Source: Planctomycetaceae bacterium (GTDB lineage: Bacteria > Planctomycetota > Planctomycetia > Pirellulales > Thermoguttaceae). From it: a DNA stretch of 5,853 nucleotides. The first letter of the stretch is position 1. The number at the start of each line of letters is the position of its first letter. Position numbers and translations under genes: made by a program. The notes under the pieces are model-generated. The model made no database searches. It was not told where the DNA came from and worked only from the letters and a program-made list of their open reading frames with translations. Location: NCBI GenBank assembly GCA_031259095.1, contig JAIRLW010000565.1:1-5853 (forward strand), in the 5' to 3' direction. Shown piece after piece: positions 1 through 5,532 of the stretch.

Positions 1-341
1 TTTTGACGATAAAATTTCAATATCTTTTGTAACAATCGTAAGACCGATTGAGCATTCACTGAATTCGTAAAATCCGTAATCGTCTTTTTCGTGTCAATAT
101 CGACCAATCCGTTGATGTTTACGCGTTGACGACCGCTGTTCGCCGGCAGCGGATACTCCCGACCCTTACGTATCCAACCGTAAGCGGGAATACTATGATG
201 AGTCGGATGAGTTGCGCCGCCGAAGAGAAAAACCGCTTTATTTCCAGACCGGGAACGCAACAAGCGATAATAGTTGATAAACGTTTTAGGCAGGAGTTTC
301 AGTCCTGATATCTCGGCGGATGATAAGTGATAGGCATTCAT
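1..341 (-). pseudogene. IS630-family transposase remnant, internally deleted and cut by window start
   Basis: An open frame of 113 codons starts at ATG 341-339 and runs off the window start. From about residue 36 it matches the IS630/Tc1-type DDE transposase core: the strand leading to HPTH (45-48), then PAYGWIRKG (52-60), PANSGRQRVNINGLVD (66-81) and NAQSVLRLL (96-104). Family members normally carry about 150 or more residues, including helix-turn-helix domains, before this block. Here only about 35 residues precede it, so an internal in-frame deletion is inferred; residues 1-15 may be the original N-terminus. The first catalytic Asp, normally three residues before the HP pair (FMDAVHP-like), is Gly42 here. 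Deletion and missing Asp together argue for an inactive protein. The start is supported by a GAGG sequence at 352-349, seven bases before the ATG, and by a strong promoter. The C-terminal half with the remaining acidic residues lies outside the window. Family assignment is confident; full loss of function is inferred. Confidence 0.8.
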
Positions 342-361
342 AAGTTGACCTCGTGATCATC

Positions 362-390
362 TGTATAAAATAGCCGGCAAATCTTGTCAA
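362..390 (-). promoter_or_regulatory. sigma70-like promoter of the transposase remnant
   Basis: On the minus strand there is a perfect -35 TTGACA (390-385), a 17-base spacer and a -10 TATACA (367-362, four of six consensus bases). Transcription would start near 355, giving a leader of about 14 bases that contains the GAGG ribosome binding site at 352-349 just before the ATG at 341. The complete promoter, ribosome site and start set shows that the 5' end of the mobile element is preserved even though the coding region is damaged. Confidence 0.6.
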
Positions 391-426
391 TATCTATTTT
401 TTAAAGTGACTGCGGTATAGATATAT

Positions 427-552
427 GTTGTATCTTTGGCTACTGAGGTTTTTTGGTAAATCGTTTTGTTAAGAAAATTAGGCGTAAATAAGGTTATTGG
501 TACAATATTCATACGTGTAAAAAAATATTTCACTGATATATTACAAAATTTC
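427..552 (+). repeat. Dispersed repeat, copy 1 (forward orientation)
   Basis: This is one copy of a repeat found again at 5651-5750 (inverted) and at 5825-5853 (forward, truncated by the window end). The first 24 bases (427-450, ending in GCTACTGAGGTT) are identical to 5825-5848. The far end CACTGATATATTACAAA (531-547) is the exact reverse complement of 5653-5669. Between these anchors the blocks AAAATTAGG (474-482) and AATAAGGTT (487-495) align with the inverted copy in the same order, with spacer changes. It lies between the transposase promoter and the apbE 3' end. No open reading frame is apparent. It could be a MITE-like element or an extragenic repeat; I do not recognise the family. Bases 553-672 hold only weak direct repeats (AGGGAC at 553 and 572) and no gene. 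Confidence 0.7.
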
Positions 553-651
553 AGGGACATGAGAGACGATTAGGGACTAATGAGACAAATAATGTTTGAG
601 ATAAATTTTTATTCAGGTAAATTGTTTTTTAATCACATTGATTCATAAATG

Positions 652-689
652 ATTACAAAAAATCAAAACAAATTATTCCGATTTCGGAA
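652..689 (-). terminator. Weak rho-independent terminator candidate for apbE
   Basis: On the minus strand a TTCCG/CGGAA stem with a four-base loop (689-676) overlaps the last codons of apbE and is followed by T-rich sequence, including a T6 run at 662-657. The stem is short and the T run begins about a dozen bases after it, so this is only a candidate. Confidence 0.3.
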
Positions 690-2031
690 AAGTTGTTGAC
701 ACAGCCTCGCGGATTGGGCGATCTTTTTGTTCTGTACGAAAAAGGAACAAAACGGCAATTCCGTGTTTCTCCGCCAGTTCCAAGCCTTTGTGTTCGCCGA
801 GAACAAAAAACGCTGTCGCCAAAGCGTCGGCACGAACACACGTTTTCGCAAGAACAGAAACAGAACCAAGCCGCTCTTTAATATCCGATGGTAATTGTTT
901 CGTTAGTAATCGCTCATTTTGTAACGGTTTTGTCTGCGATGATTCCGCCGGCAATGATTTTTGTGGTAATAATTCTTGTTGTAGTGATTCTGTTTGTAAC
1001 GGTTCCATTTGCAACTGTTCTGTTTGCAACTGTTCTGTTTGTAACAGTTCCGGTTGCAATGATTCTTTTTGCAACAATTCCGATTGTAACGTTTTCACTT
1101 CATTGATTGCAAGGTGTTCTGTTGGGAAACCGGTTCGCGGATCGATAAAATGCGAAAAACGTACACCGTCGATTTCCCGATAATTTTGGTAATCGCCGCT
1201 TGTTGCCAACGCCCGATCTCCAATCCGTAACTTGCGCTGTAAACCGGAAAATTCGTTTGTCGAAACGATCAACGGTTTTTCGATTCCGATCATCCAATCG
1301 CCCGCAGTTCCTTTGTTGCCGCGACAACGGACTTCACCGCCGACCTCGACCATATAATTCATAAACCCGTTTTCCTCCAACAATTCCGCAACACAATCAA
1401 CCGCGTAACCTCTGGCAATTGCCGAAAGATCAATCTGTAATTCAGGAATTGATTTTTTTAACGCCGGAGGATGACTCCGAACTTCAAGTTTATCGTAACA
1501 TATTTTTTGTTTAATTTGATTAGTTTTTTCCTCAAGATCATTGGTGGTCAAATGGTGTTGCCGGTTTACTCCGAATCCCCAAAGTTCAACCAACGGCGCA
1601 ACGGTAATATCGAATGCGCCTTCGGTCAACTGTGAAATTTCCAACGCAGTTTGAACCACTTCGGCAGTGTCTTTTGAAACATTAAACCAGTCTGTCGAAC
1701 CGGAATTATTGAAACGTGAAACTTCGGAATCCGCACGATAAATGGACGTCATCCGGTCAATTCCGTCAAGCCGTTGCCGGATTAATATTTCAATATTTTT
1801 CCAAACATCGAAATTCGTTCCTTTCATAAAATCGGCAACCTTCACGACATAATCGGTTCCTATTGTCGTTCCCTTTGTTTCCTGAGCGGTTCGGATCACC
1901 GGTTTCTGGAAATAAACGTACCAGATTCCAACTACAAGGAGAACGACAACAATTAAATAACGTATAATATCCCAGACAGAATTATGTGGTTGCAGCTGGT
2001 CATTTTGTTCGGCGGACGGTTTTTGTGACAT
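673..2031 (-). CDS. apbE: FAD:protein FMN transferase (ApbE), membrane-anchored, with pentapeptide-repeat insertion
   Basis: This enzyme uses FAD and Mg2+ to attach FMN covalently to Thr/Ser of target flavoproteins (NqrB/NqrC/RnfG-type domains), usually outside the cytoplasmic membrane. The 452 residues comprise a hydrophilic N-terminus, one membrane segment at about 22-41 with no lipobox Cys (so a signal anchor rather than a lipoprotein), then the ApbE domain. Family motifs seen are GTTIGT (54-59), DSEVSRFN (101-108), FDITVAPLVELWGFG (140-154), DLSAIARGYAVD (201-212, Arg207 where Lys is common), VEVGGEVR (228-235), ATSGDYQNY (276-284), HFIDPRTG (294-301) and the Mg2+-binding ADALAT (401-406). 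Residues 312-381 are a low-complexity insertion of 14 pentapeptides (consensus like TEQLQ) between the DPRTG and ADALAT motifs, which are normally close together. This explains the length beyond the usual 330-350. ATG 2031 is chosen because it keeps the anchor; no Shine-Dalgarno sequence is visible. No partner flavoprotein gene is in the window. Confidence 0.93.
   Translation of the reverse strand: MSQKPSAEQNDQLQPHNSVWDIIRYLIVVVLLVVGIWYVYFQKPVIRTAQETKGTTIGTDYVVKVADFMKGTNFDVWKNIEILIRQRLDGIDRMTSIYRADSEVSRFNNSGSTDWFNVSKDTAEVVQTALEISQLTEGAFDITVAPLVELWGFGVNRQHHLTTNDLEEKTNQIKQKICYDKLEVRSHPPALKKSIPELQIDLSAIARGYAVDCVAELLEENGFMNYMVEVGGEVRCRGNKGTAGDWMIGIEKPLIVSTNEFSGLQRKLRIGDRALATSGDYQNYREIDGVRFSHFIDPRTGFPTEHLAINEVKTLQSELLQKESLQPELLQTEQLQTEQLQMEPLQTESLQQELLPQKSLPAESSQTKPLQNERLLTKQLPSDIKERLGSVSVLAKTCVRADALATAFFVLGEHKGLELAEKHGIAVLFLFRTEQKDRPIREAVSTTFPKSE
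891..1100 (-). repeat. 15-bp tandem repeat, 14 units, inside apbE
   Basis: Fourteen contiguous 15-bp units begin at 891, 906, 921 and so on up to 1086. On the plus strand each begins G(T/C)A or GCG, with the most regular form GCAACTGTTCTGTTT; the units at 1011 and 1026 are identical. Divergence rises toward both ends, as expected if expansion occurred in the centre. On the coding strand each unit gives five residues with Leu-Gln and an acidic position, and because 15 is divisible by 3 the apbE frame is never broken. Confidence 0.9.
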
Positions 2032-2637
2032 AACTATATCGTTTTAGACAGGTGTCCTTGTCCAAAAATAGAAAAGGCTGATAATTATCGATATGATAAA
2101 TAAATTTGGGAGAAATTTCAGAAAATCTCCCCGAAAAATAAAACGGATTATCGTTTCTGTAATATTCAAAAGCGACTAATTTGTTCAAAAATCATGGTTT
2201 GCGCATACAGTGATCGCAGATTGATCGTTGATAATCCGGCTGGCAATCAAATAATTCAATCAACCGACACGACCTTTTGGCAACAGGTCGCCTACCTGAC
2301 ACAGGGTTTTCGTAAATCTTTACTAAAAAAGGATTTACGGAAACATGTAAGCGGCTGTTCACTGTCCCGTTCACTCCTCAAAACGGCGTTATTCCCCAGG
2401 AGCAGAAAGCGATATTAAAGTCTTGATTATAAACAGGTTATGAAATATATCAGTGCAAAACATAACGGAGATGTTCACTTTAAAGCAGTTATGATGCGCT
2501 CCGCGTTGAGCATCGGTGGTATCAGTAACTGATGATTTTAAGGCAATCGGATTTTCGTGTAATTCTCTTTTATTATCGTACCGGTAATCTTAAGTCAGTA
2601 CAAATCTTTCGGACAAACGCAGATCAAAAACAGGTTT
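2032..2637. other. Gene-poor gap between apbE and aroK, with several inverted repeats
   Basis: No convincing gene is present in these 606 bases; the open frames here are short, overlapping and match nothing I recognise. Structures seen: GGGAGA/TCTCCC (2108-2113 and 2126-2131), which would lie in the apbE leader; CGACCT/AGGTCG (2270-2275 and 2285-2290); CAGGT/ACCTG (2284-2288 and 2294-2298), which competes with the previous stem; TTTCGTAAATC pairing with GATTTACG-G-AAA (2308-2318 and 2332-2343, one bulge); GTTATG/CATAAC (2437-2442 and 2461-2466), whose loop contains ATATATCAGTG, a word also found in the dispersed repeats; and the palindrome ATCAGT-A-ACTGAT (2521-2533). The gap may hold a decayed gene, a small RNA or simply regulatory DNA. 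Confidence 0.5.
2159..2188 (-). promoter_or_regulatory. Possible apbE promoter
   Basis: On the minus strand TTGAAC (2188-2183) is followed after 18 bases by TATTAC (2164-2159). A transcript starting here would have a leader of about 120 bases before the apbE ATG, containing the GGGAGA/TCTCCC stem-loop at 2108-2131. Such a match is common in AT-rich DNA, so support is weak. Confidence 0.25.
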
Positions 2638-3183
2638 TTAAAAATTGCCTAACGATGATTGTGCGTAGTTAAGTAAGATGCGATTAGTGATTTCACTGAT
2701 TTTGAGCAAATCTGTTTCAATAATTTCATGGGCGACTTCAGAGTAAAAGGGATGACGTTTTTCAAGTAAAGCGATAATTTCTTCTAAAGGAGTTAATGAT
2801 GTTAGATTGGGGCGCATCGTTCCTGACGCCGGATCAAGTTGAATCCGGTGAAAGATTGTTTCCGGCGTCGCGGTGAGCCAGATGACGTGTCCCGCATTTT
2901 TGAGTCGGCAACATGTTTCCGGTCGGAGAATAGCGCCGCCGCCAGTTGCCAGAACAAACGGATTCGATATATTTTGTTTTAAAATTTCTGCAATAGTTGC
3001 TTCTTCGATATGACGAAATTCTGTTTCTCCGTCCTGCGTAAAAATATCCGCGATACTTTTTCCTACACGGCGTTCAATTTCCGAATCGGAATCAAAGACC
3101 GAAATTTGAAGTTGTTCACCAAGTTTCCGAGCAATAGTTGTTTTGCCGGTTCCACGATAACCAACTAAAATCAAAGATTTCAT
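2638..3183 (-). CDS. aroK: Shikimate kinase
   Basis: This is a cytosolic enzyme of the shikimate pathway that phosphorylates shikimate at the 3-hydroxyl with ATP, on the way to chorismate and aromatic amino acids. Its 181 residues match the normal size (about 170-190). Motifs in order: Walker A GYRGTGKTT (8-16); FDSDSEIE with Asp31 and Asp33, the Mg2+/shikimate-binding region; GKSIADIF (41-48); FRHIEE with Arg57 for shikimate; GGGA (81-84), the glycine-rich shikimate-binding loop; lid-domain Arg124 in MRPNL; and the RHPFY segment (143-147) with the adenine-site Arg. All key residues are present, so it should be active. The ATG at 3183 puts Walker A at the usual distance from the N-terminus. 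No Shine-Dalgarno sequence or convincing promoter of its own is visible. The ATPase gene ends 69 bases upstream on the same strand, so co-transcription is plausible though not functionally obvious. Confidence 0.95.
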   Translation of the reverse strand: MKSLILVGYRGTGKTTIARKLGEQLQISVFDSDSEIERRVGKSIADIFTQDGETEFRHIEEATIAEILKQNISNPFVLATGGGAILRPETCCRLKNAGHVIWLTATPETIFHRIQLDPASGTMRPNLTSLTPLEEIIALLEKRHPFYSEVAHEIIETDLLKISEITNRILLNYAQSSLGNF

Positions 3184-3252
3184 GATAATTGTTTATGTGT
3201 CCTATTTTTAGTAGTGTTCTAAAATTATTGGATTATTAGAAATCGCCTTATT

Positions 3253-4821
3253 TTAATTTACCGTTTCCATCTTACAACCAATTTCTTTTCCCGAAAATGC
3301 AACCGATAAGAGAATCACTTTTTTTGTTCCGGTTAAATACGCTTCGTAATATTTTCGGTCATGGATTTGTTTTGACGCATCGTCTAACAGTTTGTCAAGA
3401 TTCACGTCAACGCTGAATTTGACTTCGGCAACAACCGTAACATCCGGCAATTTCCAAACCGCGTCCATACGACCAATATTGGTTAAGATTTCGCCTTGAG
3501 GCTCAAAGCCTAAAAAGTGCAACCATACAAGCAACAACGAATGATAATATTTTTCCGCTTCAATATGTAACTGATAAGGCACTCGCGCAATCATTGCCTT
3601 CAAATTCCGTTCAAGTCCTTCGGAATCGCCGTTCCTAATATGACGACTCATTTCATTGTGTAAACGAGTCATCTCTTCCATCGGCAATTCGGTATAAGAC
3701 TTGAACAAATGATCAATAAAAGCGTCACGAACTTCAAAGTTTGGAGGTTCAAGTTGGTAGATCGGTTTATTGTTTTCGCGGGTGATTGATTTTATTGTCA
3801 AATAACCGGTTTGAAACAATAGCGGAAGAGTCTCAAGATGTTCAGGATCATAACTGCTGAAAACAGAACATTGCGTTTGAGTCGGTCGTAAAAAAGATTC
3901 AACATTATTACGATTTTTGAGCAGTTCTATCAAAAAAGTCGGCGTGCCGGTGTCGAACCAATAATTCTGAAATTCTTTGGATTTACAAAACCGCAACGTA
4001 CTGAACGGATTATAAACTGAAGTTTTTCCGTCCCACGAATAACCGTTGTACCATTGGCGAATATCATCAAGCAACTCTTCATAAGTCATGGACAATTCTT
4101 TCGCCGCAACAAGTAAATGTTCCGAAAAATTACTCTCCAACTCTTCCTGTGTTATACCGCAAATAGAAGCATATTCTTTTGACAGAGTAATATCTTCGAT
4201 GTTGTTCAACGCCGAAAAAATGGACAGACCCGAAAATTTTGAAACGCCGGTCAGAAATATAAATTTGATATGTTCATCGGAACCTTTCATGACTTTGTAG
4301 ATGTCGTGAAGTGATTCCCGCATGGCTTTCATTTCTTCGCTCGGCTTGCCCATAACGTCAAGTATTGGCACATCGTATTCGTCTATCAGCATGACAACTT
4401 TTTCACCAGTCTTACGATGTAATTCCTCGATTAGTTCCCCCAAGCAATCGCCGGCTCGTTCTGAAAGAAGAGTAAGATTGTTATTCCTCGCCATAATTTT
4501 CAATCGCACGAAAAGATTCCGTTCAATCTCCTCCGGCGTTCTATGACTTATCAATGTCCAGTCTATCCGAATAACGGGATATTTCTTGTTCCAACCCCAT
4601 TGGTCATAAATATACAGTCCTTCGAATAATTCTTTCCGTCCGCTAAACAACGCATCAAGCGTACTGAGCGTCAGCGACTTACCAAAACGACGAGGACGGG
4701 AAAGGAAATAAACTTTTCCCGCCGTCGCAATGCGGTAAAGATGTTCCGTTTTATCAACGTACAAGTAATTCTCCGTACGAATTTCCTCAAACGTTTGGAT
4801 TCCTACAGGTAATTTTTTCAT
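3253..4821 (-). CDS. AAA-ATPase-like protein with C-terminal PD-(D/E)XK nuclease-like domain (DUF1703 type)
   Basis: The 522 residues have the two-part architecture of the AAA-ATPase-like/DUF1703 family, often present in many copies in gut and environmental bacteria and of unsettled role. The N-terminal P-loop domain shows the family signature TFEEIRTENYLYVDKT (10-25), a P-loop-like SRPRRFGKSL (41-50), and a Walker B strand ending in LIDEYDVPI (145-153). The middle (about 160-400) is helical and carries WYNGYSWDG-type and FDTGTPTFLIELLK-type segments typical of the family. The C-terminal nuclease-like fold shows GRMDAV with Asp453, then AEVKF with Glu466 and Lys468, and a downstream QIHDRKYYEAY segment (from 485); these fit the D...ExK active site. 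It looks full length and intact. The ATG at 4821 matches the usual family start, without a Shine-Dalgarno sequence. A promoter lies about 130 bases upstream. Proposed links to mobile elements or defence are inference only; no partner gene supports them here. Confidence 0.88.
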   Translation of the reverse strand: MKKLPVGIQTFEEIRTENYLYVDKTEHLYRIATAGKVYFLSRPRRFGKSLTLSTLDALFSGRKELFEGLYIYDQWGWNKKYPVIRIDWTLISHRTPEEIERNLFVRLKIMARNNNLTLLSERAGDCLGELIEELHRKTGEKVVMLIDEYDVPILDVMGKPSEEMKAMRESLHDIYKVMKGSDEHIKFIFLTGVSKFSGLSIFSALNNIEDITLSKEYASICGITQEELESNFSEHLLVAAKELSMTYEELLDDIRQWYNGYSWDGKTSVYNPFSTLRFCKSKEFQNYWFDTGTPTFLIELLKNRNNVESFLRPTQTQCSVFSSYDPEHLETLPLLFQTGYLTIKSITRENNKPIYQLEPPNFEVRDAFIDHLFKSYTELPMEEMTRLHNEMSRHIRNGDSEGLERNLKAMIARVPYQLHIEAEKYYHSLLLVWLHFLGFEPQGEILTNIGRMDAVWKLPDVTVVAEVKFSVDVNLDKLLDDASKQIHDRKYYEAYLTGTKKVILLSVAFSGKEIGCKMETVN

Positions 4822-4960
4822 TTTAGTATCAAGTTAATGCGTTAAGTGCATTGTAGATTTGCGGTCAATATTTGTATCCTCGTCAGCATCAAGAGACGCG
4901 TAATCGTTGGCGGGACGAAATGAAACCAGCCGAAGTGTTACTAAGTTTACCGCTTCCGGA

Positions 4961-4989
4961 ATTATATCATTCATCGACTTCAAATTCAA
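4961..4989 (-). promoter_or_regulatory. Near-consensus sigma70-like promoter for the ATPase gene (and possibly aroK)
   Basis: On the minus strand TTGAAT (4989-4984, -35) is separated by exactly 17 bases from a perfect TATAAT (4966-4961, -10). Transcription would begin near 4954, giving a leader of about 130 bases before the ATPase ATG at 4821. The -35 and spacer lie over the former coding tail of the fucosidase remnant. The leader (4822-4954) contains no gene and no clear terminator hairpin. Confidence 0.55.
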
Positions 4990-4993
4990 ATCC

Positions 4994-5191
4994 TCACGCG
5001 AATTCGCAAGGGCGGTTTTTGATTTCCTGCAATTCTTCGGGGAGGGTGATTTTTATTCCGTTGTCGGTTTGCGTCCATGACAATGGTTTTTCGTAATAGA
5101 GCAGACGAATGATACTGTTCGGTTTCGGCGGAACTGATTTTATGATCAACTCATCTTTGGGAAATTGTTCAATAAAAGCGTAAACCGTTTT
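4994..5191 (-). pseudogene. 3' end remnant of an alpha-L-fucosidase (GH29)
   Basis: Sixty-five codons are open from 5191 to a TGA at 4996-4994, without a start codon near the 5' end of the frame. The peptide has the features of the C-terminal beta-sandwich end of GH29 fucosidases: TVYAFIEQFPKDELIIKS, then SIIRLLYYEKPLSW, then QTDNGIKITLPEELQ, ending NRPCEFA. Known members read roughly VYA...LLG...LKWKQT..G..ITLP and finish in an aromatic/Lys-rich strand. The catalytic barrel is absent. Going upstream the frame meets a TAG at 5200-5198, inside a fragment of the dispersed repeat, so homology appears to stop at that junction. Downstream of the TGA the same frame continues with GFEFEVDE and a second TGA at 4969-4967; relatives often have a Trp at the first position, so a TGG-to-TGA change is likely. 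The family call rests on remembered motifs only. Confidence 0.6.
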
Positions 5192-5232
5192 AGTAATCTA
5201 TCAGTGAAATATCTTTTACACGGATAGATTAC
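5191..5232 (-). repeat. Fragment of the dispersed repeat forming a hairpin at the fucosidase break point
   Basis: Bases 5193-5224 match the reverse complement of the far end of copy 1 (509-545): GTAAT, TATCAGTGAAATAT, a T-rich run and ACACG occur in the same order. The segment also forms its own stem: GTAATCTATC (5193-5202) and GATAGATTAC (5223-5232) are perfect 10-base reverse complements around a 20-base loop. It directly abuts the end of the recognisable fucosidase coding sequence. Confidence 0.6.
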
Positions 5233-5244
5233 CGGAGCGGCAGC

Positions 5245-5264
5245 GGCGGGATATGGCGGGATAT
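5245..5264 (+). repeat. Two tandem copies of a 10-bp GC-rich unit
   Basis: The decamer GGCGGGATAT occurs twice head to tail. The surrounding GC-rich patch (5232-5264) is bracketed by GATAGATTA (5223-5231) and GATAGATAA (5265-5273), which resemble a short direct duplication. Bases 5265-5328 show nothing else. Confidence 0.5.
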
Positions 5265-5328
5265 GATAGATAAATTCCCTCACTACCGTTTGGGGCTTTT
5301 GTTTTGAACAAAGCCGCGGGAGTTTCCG

Positions 5329-5532
5329 GCAGTTTCCCTTAACGCAATGGAACTTACACTTAAAGCAATGGAACTTCCCCTTAAAGCAATGGAACTTACA
5401 CTTAAAGCAATGGAACTTACACTTAAAGCAATGGAACTTCCCCTTAAAGCAATGGAACTTACATTTAAAGCAATGGAACTTCCACTTAAAGCAGTGGAAC
5501 TTCCCCCTAACGCAAGCGGAACTTCTAAAAAC
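5329..5532 (+). repeat. 21-bp minisatellite, nine units plus a degraded leading unit
   Basis: Units begin at 5344, 5365, 5386, 5407, 5428, 5449, 5470, 5491 and 5512, with no spacers. Each starts GCAATGGAACTT and differs mainly at a short variable site: ACAC, CCCC, ACAC, ACAC, CCCC, ACAT, CCAC, CCCC, then a diverged last unit. A leading unit at 5329-5343 lacks about six bases. The plus strand would read heptads AMELTLK/AMELPLK and the minus strand Cys-rich KFHCFKC heptads, because 21 bp keeps frames open. The minus frame through it starts at a TTG (5571-5569), lacks a ribosome site and ends out of frame inside the fucosidase remnant; the plus frame starts inside the repeats. I therefore call a repeat, not a gene. 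Confidence 0.92.

Noticed and set aside
126..308. Plus-strand open frame of 60 codons
   Set aside because: It is antisense to the IS630 transposase frame, which shows clear family motifs; the plus product matches nothing.
630..655. TAATCA/TGATTA inverted repeat downstream of apbE
   Set aside because: Six A-T-rich pairs with a 14-base loop and followed by A residues on the minus strand; not a credible terminator.
788..1183. Plus-strand frames with Cys/Asn- or Val/Thr-rich repeats
   Set aside because: They are mirror frames of the 15-bp repeat inside apbE, kept open only because the unit length is a multiple of three.
2192..2418. Overlapping short open frames on both strands in the aroK-apbE gap
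   Set aside because: Sixty and 74 codons, opposite strands over the same bases, no recognisable motif, no ribosome site; chance frames are more likely.
2440..2532. Possible 30-residue plus-strand peptide starting MKYISAKHN
   Set aside because: Only a weak AGG lies before the ATG, the start overlaps a stem-loop containing a repeat-family word, and no similarity is recognised.
2620..2645. AAAAA-CAGG-TTTTT inverted repeat as an aroK terminator
   Set aside because: The stem is only A-T pairs and is not followed by a proper T-tract on the minus strand.
3217..3241. TTCTAA/TTAGAA inverted repeat between the ATPase gene and aroK
   Set aside because: Weak six-base AT-rich stem without a T-tract; no evidence that it separates transcription of the two genes.
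4872..5096. Plus-strand open frame of 74 codons
   Set aside because: Antisense to the fucosidase remnant and the ATPase promoter; no motif.
5329..5532. CRISPR array
   Set aside because: The units are contiguous 21-mers without spacers, and no cas gene is present.
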